Origin: JAAELZ01 sp047639475 | GTDB lineage: Bacteria > Pseudomonadota > Gammaproteobacteria > Arenicellales > Poriferihabitantaceae | NCBI GenBank assembly: GCA_047639475.1 | Contig: JBLIOD010000001.1 | Location: 58,958 to 122,957, forward strand | Reading direction: 5' to 3' | DNA length: 64,000 nt | Part shown: in pieces, positions 1 to 9,296 of the stretch | How the letters are laid out: each line of letters starts with the position of its first letter | How positions within the stretch are numbered: the first letter of the stretch is position 1 | Made by a program: the position numbers and the translations under genes | The notes under the pieces: generated by a model | What the model saw: the letters and a program-made list of their open reading frames with translations, nothing else | What the model was told of the DNA's origin: nothing | Databases searched by the model: none

Positions 1-272
1 AAGCGGTAGCCGTTGGCGCGTTTGATCGCTTATCCCAACCTCATTCGCCTTTTTTGATCATGCCATACATGCATAGTGAGTCGCCAGAAGTGCATGGGCT
101 TGCAGTGCCTTTATTTGTGATCTTAGAGAATTCTAATCAGCTAGATTTTGAGCTTCGACATAAAGCCATAATTGATCAGTTTGGACGATATCCCCACCGA
201 AATGGTATGTTAAACCGGGTTTCGACAAAAGCAGAAATAGAGTTTTTACAGCAGCCGGGTTCTAGTTTTTAA
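1..272 (+). CDS. DUF924 family protein, C-terminal part (5' end outside window)
   Basis: The open frame runs in from the window edge and ends at a stop at 270-272. The visible ~89 residues carry typical DUF924 C-terminal signatures: LIMPYMHSE, FGRYPHRN and a terminal FLQQPGSSF. DUF924 proteins are conserved, all-helical cytoplasmic proteins of unknown biochemical function. The in-frame TTG at 54 is internal to the family alignment, because upstream codons (AFDRLSQPHSPF) also fit, so it is not the real start. Family assignment is confident; function is unknown. Confidence 0.85.
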   Translation, partial: AVAVGAFDRLSQPHSPFLIMPYMHSESPEVHGLAVPLFVILENSNQLDFELRHKAIIDQFGRYPHRNGMLNRVSTKAEIEFLQQPGSSF

Positions 273-493
273 GCTCAGTCGTCATACTTGAGTAGAGATA
301 TTAAAGTTAAAAATTATCCTTGGTTTTCTACTTGGCTGACTCATCTAATCTGCTGCGATGTGACCACCATAATAAACCTGACAAAACTTGTTTAAGACCG
401 GTCATCGTGAGCGCAGCATCCATATAGTTCCCTAATGTTTAGGGCCCCATAGAGTGATAACCAGCAACACCTATTTGTTAGCGTTTTGTTGAG

Positions 494-2860
494 CTAACGT
501 TTTAGCGCAGCACTTAGTTTCGCGGCCAGTAGGTTACCGGTTGTTTGTTTTTTCTTATCCGAGTGGGGGTGGCTATTATCTTTTGACTTGGCCGGTTTTC
601 GCTGCTTTTTACGGTCATCATTTGCTGAGTTTTCGCTTTCAGGTTTGCTGTCTTGTAAGCGCATGGTCAGTGCTATTCGTTTGCGTTGAAGGTCAATTTC
701 TTGCACCTTAACTTTAACAATCTGCCCGGCTTTAACTACCTTATGCGGGTCTTCCACAAATTTATCGGCCAAACACGAAATGTGTACGAGGCCATCTTGA
801 TGAACACCTATATCGACAAATGCACCAAAATTAGTAACGTTGGTAACGGTGCCTTCCAGAATCATATCAGAAGCTAAATCGCTAATCTTCTCGATGCCTT
901 CCTTTAAGTGGGCAGTTTTAAATCCGGGCCTCGGGTCTCTTCCAGGCTTATCCAGTTCTTTAATAATGTCAGTTACAGTCGGGAGTCCAAATTGGCCCGT
1001 TACATAGTCAGCGGGTTTCAGGCTTTTTAGAAATGCAGTATCTCCGATTATTTCCGCAATGCGCTTGCCGCTCTTGGTGGCGATGGCCTCCGCCACCGAG
1101 TAAGCCTCAGGGTGAACACCTGATGCATCCAATGGGTTCTGGCTGCTCGCCACAATGCGCAGAAAACCTGCAGCTTGCTCAAAGCTTTTTTCTCCCATGC
1201 GTGGCACTTGTTTGAGCATTTCTCGGCTAGTGAAGCTGCCATTGGCGTTTCTAAATTCAACTATATTGGTGGCCAGGGTTTCGTTTAGACCGGAGACTTG
1301 CTTAAGAAGGGGCATTGAGGCGGTATTTAGTTCTACGCCCACATCATTGACGCAATCTTCGATAAGCGCTTCTAGAGAATGGGTTAATTGACATTGATTT
1401 ACATCGTGCTGATATTGGCCTACACCAATAGCCTTGGGCTCAATTTTCACCAGTTCTGCCAATGGATCTTGTAATCGCCTCGCGATTGATACCGCTCCGC
1501 GGATGGTGACGTCTAAGTCAGGGAATTCCTTAGCGGCAAGCTCTGATGCGGAATAGACCGAGGCGCCGGCTTCGTTAACCATCACCTTCGTCAACTTTAA
1601 TTCAGGGTGTCGCTGCATTATATCTCCCGCTAATTTATCGGTTTCGCGAGAAGCAGTGCCGTTACCCACTGCAATTAGCTTTGCATTATGACTTTTGGCA
1701 AGTGACGCTATCGTTGCTATAGATTGCTCCCATTGATTCTTGGGCACGTGTGGGTATATGGTTGCTTGATCCAAATATTGTCCGGTTGAATCAATCACTG
1801 CTACCTTTACGCCGGTTCGTAATCCGGGATCTAAACCAATAGTCGCTATTGAACCCGCCGGGGCTGCCAGTAATAGATCTTTTAAGTTTAACGAGAAGAC
1901 GCGAATGGCTTCCGTTTCAGCTCGCTCACGAAGCTGATTCATTAAATCTCCGCTAATATGCGTATGCATTTTAACTTTCCATGTCCAGCTTGCGACTTGT
2001 TGGAGCCAATTATCAGCCGGCCGGTCACTGTGTTCTATATTCCAATGGGCGGCGACCATTTGTTCGCATGGGTGCTGCATAGCTTCAATAAAGCCGAACT
2101 CGTCGGGGGAGGGTATATCGAGTGTGACGTACAGTATGCCTTCGTTACGCCCCCTAAAAATGGCGAGCGCGCGGTGTGACGGGACTTTTTTAAAGGGCTC
2201 TTGATAATCGAAGTAATCACTAAACTTTTCGCCTTCTTTTTCTTTGTCGCGTGCGACCTTTGCCATCACCAAAGCATTTTGCTCAATGTATTCTCTCGTT
2301 TTCGTGAGTAGGGCTGCATCTTCACTAAAACGGTCCATCAATATATAGCGAGCCCCTTCTAGTGCAGCTTTGGTGTCGGCAACTGGATTTTCGCCGTCCT
2401 CGCGTATGAACTTCTCGGCCTCTACTTCGGGAGTAAGCTCAGGATCATTGTATAGCGCATCAGCTAGGGGCTCTAATCCGGATTCGATCGCGATGGTTGC
2501 TTTTGTACGGCGCTTGGGTTTGTAAGGAAGGTACAAATCCTCCAGCATTGTTTTGGTCTCTGCAATTTGTATTGCCTTCGATAATTCATCACTAAGCTTG
2601 CCCTGCTCATCCACACTTTTAAGTATGGTTTTTCGGCGCTGCTCCAATTCGCGTAAGTATTTTAAACGTTCCTCTAATCGTCTTAGCTGGGTATCGTCTA
2701 AGGCGCCAGTAGCCTCTTTGCGATAACGTGATATAAATGGTACGGTGGAACCTTCATCTAACAGAAATATCGCAGCACTGACTTGCTTCTCGTGCACGGT
2801 TGTTCGGTGGGAAAGCTCTTTCGCGATAATGGATACAATACGCTGTGCAGTGTTAGACAT
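494..2860 (-). CDS. tex: Tex-family RNA-binding transcription accessory protein
   Basis: 788 residues, the usual Tex length. The N-terminal Tex domain holds the conserved PFISRYRKEATGALDD segment. A YqgF-like RNase-H fold follows near residue 335 (TIGLDPGLRTGVKVAVID), then helix-hairpin-helix repeats and a C-terminal S1 RNA-binding domain at about 665-735 (GTVTNVTNFGAFVDIGV). The tail beyond the S1 domain is about 50 residues, rich in Lys, Ser and Asp and probably disordered. Tex binds nucleic acid and influences transcription and stress or toxin gene expression in other proteobacteria. It stands alone here, 150 nt from the next gene on the same strand. Annotation is secure; the specific role in this organism is inferred. 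Confidence 0.96.
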   Translation of the reverse strand: MSNTAQRIVSIIAKELSHRTTVHEKQVSAAIFLLDEGSTVPFISRYRKEATGALDDTQLRRLEERLKYLRELEQRRKTILKSVDEQGKLSDELSKAIQIAETKTMLEDLYLPYKPKRRTKATIAIESGLEPLADALYNDPELTPEVEAEKFIREDGENPVADTKAALEGARYILMDRFSEDAALLTKTREYIEQNALVMAKVARDKEKEGEKFSDYFDYQEPFKKVPSHRALAIFRGRNEGILYVTLDIPSPDEFGFIEAMQHPCEQMVAAHWNIEHSDRPADNWLQQVASWTWKVKMHTHISGDLMNQLRERAETEAIRVFSLNLKDLLLAAPAGSIATIGLDPGLRTGVKVAVIDSTGQYLDQATIYPHVPKNQWEQSIATIASLAKSHNAKLIAVGNGTASRETDKLAGDIMQRHPELKLTKVMVNEAGASVYSASELAAKEFPDLDVTIRGAVSIARRLQDPLAELVKIEPKAIGVGQYQHDVNQCQLTHSLEALIEDCVNDVGVELNTASMPLLKQVSGLNETLATNIVEFRNANGSFTSREMLKQVPRMGEKSFEQAAGFLRIVASSQNPLDASGVHPEAYSVAEAIATKSGKRIAEIIGDTAFLKSLKPADYVTGQFGLPTVTDIIKELDKPGRDPRPGFKTAHLKEGIEKISDLASDMILEGTVTNVTNFGAFVDIGVHQDGLVHISCLADKFVEDPHKVVKAGQIVKVKVQEIDLQRKRIALTMRLQDSKPESENSANDDRKKQRKPAKSKDNSHPHSDKKKQTTGNLLAAKLSAALKR

Positions 2861-3012
2861 GGTTTGTAAATAGGTACATCAGTGATAGAAAGGTGAACGT
2901 TGCTTTATAAAAACAGCGGTCAGGGGGTTATTGGGGAAATCGATTAATTGTTTGCCGCTTTAGTCTTAATCTACGTGCTGGCACGCACACTTTTAACGGG
3001 AATGTGGATCAA

Positions 3013-3519
3013 TCATTGTTCGCTACTTGATGGTATTCGCAAGGTCAATTCGTCGCCTAATTGCGTTATTTCAAGGAGCTTTAGAAACGTCATGCCTAGC
3101 AACACTTCCTCGCCTTTCATATGGGGATTAACATGGGCGACGACTCTCTTTGATTGGATGTTCCCGAGTTTAATGGAGCTAATCTTCGTTGAATGTACAG
3201 TGATAGTGCCATTGGCGGTGCTTACTTCTGAATCGAACCCTTTGCGCAATTTTAAACGCTTAGCCACACTCATTGGAATGCTGATGTGGGTCGCGCCAGT
3301 GTCTAATAAAAATACCACTTCCTGGCCATTTATTTCACCAGTCGCCACATAGTGCCCTTGGCGATTACGCTTCAGAACCACTTCAGATGATTGGTCTTTT
3401 GCTTCCTGAATTAATACTACTTTGTTGGGGTTATTGGCGTCTTCAAGGAGAGTGGAAAAAAACCAAGCTACGCTGCTTAAAAATGTAAGCCAGAACAACA
3501 GGGATACGCTCATTCTCAT
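3013..3519 (-). CDS. Membrane-anchored retropepsin-like aspartic protease (clan AA, TIGR02281-like)
   Basis: 168 residues. One N-terminal hydrophobic segment (about residues 4-24) probably anchors the protein with its catalytic domain in the periplasm. The catalytic signature LLDTGATHISIP lies at residues 71-82 (DTGA at 73-76), followed by a retroviral-type flap region and the GMTFL segment. Single-domain retropepsins of this type must dimerise to form the active site. Its start overlaps the stop of the upstream GTPase gene by 4 nt (ATGA), so the two are almost certainly translationally coupled. Substrate unknown. It is distinct from the RimB-type retropepsin at 14824. Confidence 0.88.
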   Translation of the reverse strand: MRMSVSLLFWLTFLSSVAWFFSTLLEDANNPNKVVLIQEAKDQSSEVVLKRNRQGHYVATGEINGQEVVFLLDTGATHISIPMSVAKRLKLRKGFDSEVSTANGTITVHSTKISSIKLGNIQSKRVVAHVNPHMKGEEVLLGMTFLKLLEITQLGDELTLRIPSSSEQ

Positions 3520-4835
3520 ATTGATGATTCCTTTGAGGGTTTTAACAATTTTTTAATTTCTTGCTTTGCATCTTGTACCACTGAATCACGATCCAGTCGA
3601 TCGAGTATTTCCATTACCGTCAACTTAGGGCCAAGTTCACCCCACGACTTGCCCTTGGCTAAGTAGGTTCCGGTCGCTTCTCCGACCACCAAAGTGCTGT
3701 ACCATGCAACGCCCCCTTGTGCCATACCGGTTAAAACGGTTGATAGACCGACTGTGCTAATTTTTAACGCAGAAGAGGCAAAATGGATAGCCCAAAACGT
3801 GCTGTATAGCGCTAACATTTGCGCTGCGATGGTTTTAAGTAATTCGCTGGCTTCTGATTTGCTCATGGGTAAGCCATATAACTTAGATAGGTGGACCACC
3901 ATTCCCACATCTATCGCTGCGGCGGCAATGATGTCTGCTATTGGGAGAGGATTAAGCGCAACGGCCACCCCTTTAGCGATACAGTATAGTCGAATAGTTT
4001 CTTGGCCTAGGTTTTGTCGCGCTAACAATATTTTCTGACCTAGTTGTTCGCTTAAACCGGTTGCGAACAGGCTGGCATTAAGCGCTGAGAGCGTCTTACC
4101 ATCTTGCTCGATTATTGACCACAAGCGGTGTTTTAAGTGGTTTACGTCGATGTCTCTAGTTCGGGTGAATTCAGTCTCTTCTCCTGATTCGTTTATTTGT
4201 ACCACGGTTTGCTCACTTGGCGATGCGGCACAGATGACGATGTTGCTTTCGTCTACCCATTCTCTCACCTTGCTTTGAATGCTGCTTTTTAAGGTGGATA
4301 GCTGGCTTTGGGTGTATTGGTCTGCTTTGTTGATGACCAGTATAACGGGCCTCGCAGTGGTGACCACGGTATGCAGTGCATGCATTTCGGTTTGGGTTAA
4401 ATCACCGTCGACTACAAATAATACCAAATCACTGCGGCTAGCGACCTCCATTGCCATCACTTCGCGCTCTTCCCCATTGGCTTCATTAATTCCTGGGGTG
4501 TCAATTAGGTAAATACCGCCGGCGTTCATTTCTTGCCACTGAGCTTGATCAGCAGTTTTGGTTTCTCCGTGTAATAGGCTAACAGCGAAAACATCTTTGC
4601 CGATTAAGGCGTTCAATAAAGAAGATTTTCCCACACTAACTCGCCCAAATACCGCGATATGTAATTGCTGCTGCTCTAGCTTTTCGAGCATTGCGCTGAG
4701 CTTTTGATACTCTTTGCTTAAGCTACTGCGCACTGAATCGGGTACTCGCGTATCTTTGAGTAATTGCGACAGGCTTTCTTTGGCTAAGTCTACATTTTTG
4801 TCGCCCACTCGCTGACTGGCATGGTTATTTGTCAT
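3516..4835 (-). CDS. Era/dynamin-like GTPase with C-terminal DUF697 region
   Basis: 439 residues. Visible G motifs: P-loop GRVSVGKS at 64-71, a candidate switch-I Thr in GETKT (90-94), DTPG at 112-115 and NKAD at 169-172. The C-terminal part (about 280-400) is hydrophobic and matches DUF697-type GTPase tails (LNPLPIADIIAAAAIDVGMV), which associate with membranes. A short helical N-terminal region precedes the GTPase domain. It sits 4 nt downstream of a second DUF697 GTPase and overlaps the retropepsin start. I infer a membrane-associated partner of the neighbouring GTPase; there is no experimentally defined function I can name. Confidence 0.88.
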   Translation of the reverse strand: MTNNHASQRVGDKNVDLAKESLSQLLKDTRVPDSVRSSLSKEYQKLSAMLEKLEQQQLHIAVFGRVSVGKSSLLNALIGKDVFAVSLLHGETKTADQAQWQEMNAGGIYLIDTPGINEANGEEREVMAMEVASRSDLVLFVVDGDLTQTEMHALHTVVTTARPVILVINKADQYTQSQLSTLKSSIQSKVREWVDESNIVICAASPSEQTVVQINESGEETEFTRTRDIDVNHLKHRLWSIIEQDGKTLSALNASLFATGLSEQLGQKILLARQNLGQETIRLYCIAKGVAVALNPLPIADIIAAAAIDVGMVVHLSKLYGLPMSKSEASELLKTIAAQMLALYSTFWAIHFASSALKISTVGLSTVLTGMAQGGVAWYSTLVVGEATGTYLAKGKSWGELGPKLTVMEILDRLDRDSVVQDAKQEIKKLLKPSKESSI

Positions 4836-4839
4836 AACC

Positions 4840-6327
4840 TTACTTAGTTGATTTCTCGAAAATCAACTTGGCGAGCTCGGCTTTGTTACTGCTCAAATTT
4901 TGAAGTAAGTATTCGGTAAAGCTGATCGCTGCGGGCGTGGGTTTGAGTGCACCGCGCTGGGTCAAGGTATGTTGTACGGCGCGGCCCAGAGCATCAAATA
5001 TTAGACCATAAGCGAAAGCGTGGGTGATGCCGCCAGTAACCGTTCCAATGCCGGGGAACGCCTTCATGGCGTTGCCAGATACGGCCAGTAACAAGGGCAC
5101 TGATTTTTTTATTTGGCCTTGGCTGAAATCGAAAAATTGATCGATGTCGATATCCTTAAATGTTGCGTCATGTAGCTTGCACAACTCTTTAATCATCGTG
5201 GTGCCAATAACGCCTTGAATAACGAGATCACTCCCGGGACTGATTGAAGCCAGTGCGCCGAACACGGCTTTCCTGGTTCCACTCTGAATAATTTTTTGTC
5301 CTTTCGATTGCCTGTGTTGGGCGGTGGCGACATCCAATTTTTGCTGCAGCAATACAAATACGCTGGCGTCTCGTAAGGTGTTTAGCTGGTCGGCATGCTG
5401 GTCAATTTCATTTTGAATGGCTGCAGCTAACGCACTGACATTGCTGGCGCGACTGCGGGTAACTACTTTCTCTTGCCCGTCGACTTGCAGCTGCACAATT
5501 TCTTCTTCACCGCCCGACTGCACGAAGGCCAGCGTGACTTGGGTGCTGTCGTTAAGCTGCTCCTTAATGCGGTTGGTAAGTTGTCGTTTATCCTCTTCGC
5601 CTAACTGGTCGCTTTTATTAATACTGATAATGAGCGGCTTACCGTAAGACATTAGTGCATGGATGTCTTGTAGCTGACTGCGACTCAAATCGGAATCACA
5701 GACGTAAACCACCAACTGCGCGCGCCTCGCTTCGGCTTCAATCAGAGTTTCTAGGCCACCACCTGATTCGTTGCGCCCTGGCAAATCAGACAGTACCAAT
5801 TCATCACCGGCGGGGCTGCGCCAAGTGTAATGCTTCACTTCTTGGGTAGAGCCACCTTGCGCACTTATTTGTACTTTTGCGTTAGGTAGCAAGGCTTTTA
5901 TGAGTGATGATTTACCTGTGCTGATATCACCAAATAAAGCGACGTATATTCGACCCGATTCTTTACGGGTTGTCAGTTCTGCAATTTCTTGGCGCAGGGC
6001 TTCCGTATCGATGCCGTCTTTATCAGCTTGCGCTAGTTTTGTTATCACCGAAGCTTCGTCAATGGCCAAGTTTGTTATCTTGCCGTGGGGAGCACTGCCC
6101 CTTAGTAACTGATAGATAAGCCAAAGGGGGAGGCATAAAAACCCGAGGACAGCTGCACTATAAGCCAACATCACGGGTTGCGGTAAGCCTTGTAAACGCT
6201 CCCAGACATCGAGTGCATTTTTGGTGGCAAAAAATACGAACACCAAGAACAAACTGCTTAGCAGCAATACGGCAAAAGCCAATAGTCGGCGGGTTTTCTT
6301 GCCTATGCCTGTCATTAACTGGCCCAC
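4840..6327 (-). CDS. Membrane GTPase with two N-terminal TM helices and DUF697-like tail
   Basis: 495 residues. Two hydrophobic helices at about 15-34 and 52-75 place the GTPase domain in the cytoplasm. G motifs: P-loop GDISTGKS at 133-140, DLPG at 181-184 (Leu in place of the usual Thr of DTPG) and NKSD at 237-240. The C-terminal half resembles DUF697 (ISPGSDLVIQGVIGTTMIKEL). The start overlaps the dusC stop by 13 nt, and the gene ends 4 nt before the second GTPase, so an operon is likely. The paired GTPases are similar in layout but clearly diverged, suggesting a heteromeric complex. Role unknown. Confidence 0.87.
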   Translation of the reverse strand: MGQLMTGIGKKTRRLLAFAVLLLSSLFLVFVFFATKNALDVWERLQGLPQPVMLAYSAAVLGFLCLPLWLIYQLLRGSAPHGKITNLAIDEASVITKLAQADKDGIDTEALRQEIAELTTRKESGRIYVALFGDISTGKSSLIKALLPNAKVQISAQGGSTQEVKHYTWRSPAGDELVLSDLPGRNESGGGLETLIEAEARRAQLVVYVCDSDLSRSQLQDIHALMSYGKPLIISINKSDQLGEEDKRQLTNRIKEQLNDSTQVTLAFVQSGGEEEIVQLQVDGQEKVVTRSRASNVSALAAAIQNEIDQHADQLNTLRDASVFVLLQQKLDVATAQHRQSKGQKIIQSGTRKAVFGALASISPGSDLVIQGVIGTTMIKELCKLHDATFKDIDIDQFFDFSQGQIKKSVPLLLAVSGNAMKAFPGIGTVTGGITHAFAYGLIFDALGRAVQHTLTQRGALKPTPAAISFTEYLLQNLSSNKAELAKLIFEKSTK

Positions 6328-7292
6328 CTTAATTTCGACTCGGCCTGTCGACGCGCGTCGGTGAATAAAGCAGCGATTTCACTGCGATCGTGTGAGCGTT
6401 TCATGTTCTGAAAGAAAGGGCGTGCATTAGGATAATGACGCATTAAATAAGCTAACCACTGTTTAGTTCGGTTGCCAGTGAATTCCGGCACAATACTGTC
6501 TGAATTAAGAAAATACTGCTCAACATGCGCTAAAACGCTTAACCATTCAAGCGGTGCGTAATCAGTGCCCGCGAGCAGCGCTTTGATTTGTAGTGCCAAA
6601 TCCGGTGTAGTGAGTGCACCACGGCCGAGCATCAGAGATTGACACCCACTTTGACGGGCCGCTTCATTGGCATCTTGTGGTGACCAAACTTCGCCGTTGA
6701 CGATAATGGTACACGCGGTGGTTTGATTAACGTCGGCGATGTAGTGCCAATAAGCAGGGGGTTTATAGCCATCATTACGGGTACGAGCATGTATGCACAA
6801 CTCGTTAGCACCTGCGTTAATCACTCGTTCTACAATTTCAGATAATAAGTCAGCATTGGCAAAACCCAATCGAATTTTTGCGGAGACAGGAGTACTTTCT
6901 GGCACCGCATCACGCACTCCTTTAACGATATCGCCCACCAAAGCAGGGTTAGTGAGCAAGGCTGAACCACCGCCGTGTCGATTGACTACCTTAGCCGGGC
7001 AACCAAAGTTAAGGTCAATGCCTAACGCGCCCAGCCGTTGAGCTTGCTTTGCGTGCCAAGCTATTTTGCCCGGCTCACTCCCTAATAATTGAATGTGTAC
7101 GGGGATGCCGGCTTCGGTACAACCCCCGGTTAATAACTCGGGGCAGTAACGATAGAATGTTTTATCGGGCAGGGGAAACTGGGCGACGCGAATAAACTCA
7201 GTGACACAGCGATCGTAACCGCCTATCTCAGTCAGAATCTTGCGCATGTTGTAGTCAACAACACCTTGCATGGGGGCGAGGTAGAGCTTCAT
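6315..7292 (-). CDS. dusC: tRNA-dihydrouridine(16) synthase DusC
   Basis: 325 residues, an FMN-dependent TIM barrel that reduces uridine in the tRNA D-loop using NADPH. The N-terminal LAPMQGVVDYNMRKILTEIG matches the DusC subfamily rather than DusA or DusB. The catalytic Cys is in NFGCPAKVVN (C98), and the RNA/FMN segments IHARTR and VNGEVWSPQDA are present. The 3' end overlaps the following membrane GTPase gene by 13 nt, so transcription continues into the GTPase cluster. The association with the GTPases may be only positional. Confidence 0.94.
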   Translation of the reverse strand: MKLYLAPMQGVVDYNMRKILTEIGGYDRCVTEFIRVAQFPLPDKTFYRYCPELLTGGCTEAGIPVHIQLLGSEPGKIAWHAKQAQRLGALGIDLNFGCPAKVVNRHGGGSALLTNPALVGDIVKGVRDAVPESTPVSAKIRLGFANADLLSEIVERVINAGANELCIHARTRNDGYKPPAYWHYIADVNQTTACTIIVNGEVWSPQDANEAARQSGCQSLMLGRGALTTPDLALQIKALLAGTDYAPLEWLSVLAHVEQYFLNSDSIVPEFTGNRTKQWLAYLMRHYPNARPFFQNMKRSHDRSEIAALFTDARRQAESKLRWAS

Positions 7293-7434
7293 CCCTAGCG
7301 GTGGTCTGTCGTAGCGACGGTTAAGGCGTGTTTAGGGGAAATCACTGTTAACTGGCTGAGTACGAGATGGCATAATAAAAATCTAGTCGGGGTAAGAGAG
7401 TGATAATGAATTATAACAAATACTCGTTTAACAA

Positions 7435-8763
7435 ATGAGACATGCGGTAGCGGCTATGTTGGTGGTGGGTGATGAGATATTCATTGTACAGCGCCAATCT
7501 TATTTACCCGCTTTTCCGGGGTACTGCGCATTTCCGGGTGGCAAAATTGACGCCGAAGACGAGCAACAAGCAGCAGTTATCAGCGGCGATAACGATGCGG
7601 CCCATGTGAATGCCGTGTGCAGAGAACTACAGGAAGAACTCAGCTTTGACCTAGTTGAAGCGACGAATAACCAGCAGATACTTAGTTTTTCTTACTTTGG
7701 AACTGCGACAACACCCGTGACTGAGGTGGTGCGCTTTGCGGTGCATCATTACAAGATCACCTTACCTCAAAAGCCGTGCTTTACGCTCGACCACAACGAG
7801 CTACAAACGGGAAAATGGTTTAAGTTTATAGACTTTCATCGACAATACCTCGCAGGAGAGGCCTTACTGGTTACGCCGATGTTGCGTGCAGTCATCGCCC
7901 TTATTGAAAACCCTCAACTTGAAATATTGAATGACTTTTCTGATGACCCTGATAGTAAAGCATTGGACTTTTATCCATTTTTGCACGATGTGTTTTATGC
8001 TGCGGTACCCTCAAACACTTTGCCACCTGCGTATGCAACCAATTCGATATTAGTGGGTGATGAACATCACCCTAAAGTGTTGGTAGACCCTTCGCCAAAA
8101 TCAATCGAAGTGCTAGCCGAGCTGAAAACCGTATTAGATGGTTACCAAGTCGATGCGATATTGCTTAGCCATCATCACCCCGACCATCATCAGTTTTCAA
8201 TGGATATCGCTAGGGACAGGCAAATTCCCGTTTTATGCAGCGAAGTCACTCTAGAACGTTTACATCAAACCTTGGGGATAGATTATACCTTAGACGTGAG
8301 AGTCGAATTGATTGCTGAAGGGGTGGCGGTCACTCAATGGAAGGGGCACGCAGTTCGCGCTTATGATTTGCCGGGCCACGATGATGGCATGCTAGGCTTA
8401 GCCCCAGACAACATGGCGTGGTTTTTTGTGGCCGATTTGGCGCAAAGCTATGGTTCGATATATATCCCTGAAGAGGAGGGTGACTTAACCGTGTACATGC
8501 AGTCATTGCAAAGGGTGATTGATCTCAATCCGCGGGTGGTATTGCCCTCGCACGGTATCGCTGAGGGTGGGGTGCACATGTTGCAAAGGACGTTGGATCA
8601 CCGTGTGGAACGTGAAAATCAAATACGTGCTTTGCTAGAGCAGGGAGCTGATCACGGTGCAATCCTGGATTCGATCTATCCTGACTTGGCAGAAAATCTT
8701 AAATCTTTGGCCTTGCAAAACATACGGCAGCACATAAAGAAGTTGGATGAGATCTCAGTATAA
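7435..8763 (+). CDS. Nudix hydrolase - metallo-beta-lactamase fusion protein
   Basis: 442 residues with two domains. The N-terminal Nudix domain has FPGGKIDAEDE at 33-43 and RELQEEL at 63-69. The spacing between the Glu and the REUXEE half is about 21 residues rather than 7, so the Nudix box carries an insertion, as in NUDT19-like proteins. The C-terminal MBL domain begins near 185 and has the metal motif HHHPDHH at 246-252, GLPGHDDGM-type and PSHG segments. The combination suggests sequential hydrolysis of a nucleotide- or CoA-type substrate, which is inference. No strong Shine-Dalgarno precedes the ATG; a 10-codon leader frame (7406-7438) overlaps it as ATGA. Confidence 0.85.
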   Translation: MRHAVAAMLVVGDEIFIVQRQSYLPAFPGYCAFPGGKIDAEDEQQAAVISGDNDAAHVNAVCRELQEELSFDLVEATNNQQILSFSYFGTATTPVTEVVRFAVHHYKITLPQKPCFTLDHNELQTGKWFKFIDFHRQYLAGEALLVTPMLRAVIALIENPQLEILNDFSDDPDSKALDFYPFLHDVFYAAVPSNTLPPAYATNSILVGDEHHPKVLVDPSPKSIEVLAELKTVLDGYQVDAILLSHHHPDHHQFSMDIARDRQIPVLCSEVTLERLHQTLGIDYTLDVRVELIAEGVAVTQWKGHAVRAYDLPGHDDGMLGLAPDNMAWFFVADLAQSYGSIYIPEEEGDLTVYMQSLQRVIDLNPRVVLPSHGIAEGGVHMLQRTLDHRVERENQIRALLEQGADHGAILDSIYPDLAENLKSLALQNIRQHIKKLDEISV

Positions 8764-8854
8764 GTACTAGAGCAGTCACCTGATTTATTAGCGTGATTAG
8801 GTCTGCTTGAGTTTTCCTCCCCAATCATTTTATTTTGAGCTTTAAGGGGGTGCC

Positions 8855-9286
8855 CTAAGCGCTCGACGCCTTGGCCACCATCATCACACTTTCGCCGCGA
8901 ACCACGTCCTTCCCTTCAACGCTACAAGTGCTGTTAAGTGTTACAAAGCCTTTGCGCTCGTTAATGTCTGTAACCGTAACTGTGGTGATGACTGTGTCAC
9001 CGATATAAACCGGTGCACGAAATTTGAGCGATTGGCTGACATAAATACTGCCCGGCCCGGGTAACTTAGTGCCGACCACTGTAGAGATGAATGCAGCTGA
9101 TAGCATGCCATGGGCGATGCGCGCTTTGAAGCGCGTGCCTGCGGCGAATTCTGCGTCTAGGTGCACCGGATTATGGTCGCCCGATACTTGTGCAAATTGA
9201 TGTATATCTTCATCGGTAACGGTTCTCTCGTAATTGTCCTGCATGCCGATGGACAGTTGTTCCAGTGTGTAGCCTTTTAAATTCAT
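8855..9286 (-). CDS. MaoC-family (R)-specific enoyl-CoA hydratase
   Basis: 143 residues, a single hot-dog domain. The hydratase-2 motif is seen in SGDHNPVHLD (Asp37, His42 region), followed by RIAHGMLSAAFIS, typical of PhaJ-like enzymes that hydrate trans-2-enoyl-CoA to (R)-3-hydroxyacyl-CoA. It lies 10 nt downstream of a thiolase gene on the same strand, consistent with short-chain fatty-acid or polyhydroxyalkanoate precursor metabolism. No PHA synthase is in the window, so the PHA link is only a possibility. Confidence 0.9.
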   Translation of the reverse strand: MNLKGYTLEQLSIGMQDNYERTVTDEDIHQFAQVSGDHNPVHLDAEFAAGTRFKARIAHGMLSAAFISTVVGTKLPGPGSIYVSQSLKFRAPVYIGDTVITTVTVTDINERKGFVTLNSTCSVEGKDVVRGESVMMVAKASSA

Positions 9287-9296
9287 CGATATCGTC

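Noticed and set aside
273..493. Small hairpin CCCTAA...TTAGGG near 431-445 as a terminator
   Set aside because: Stem of six base pairs, no T-run on either strand; too weak to call.
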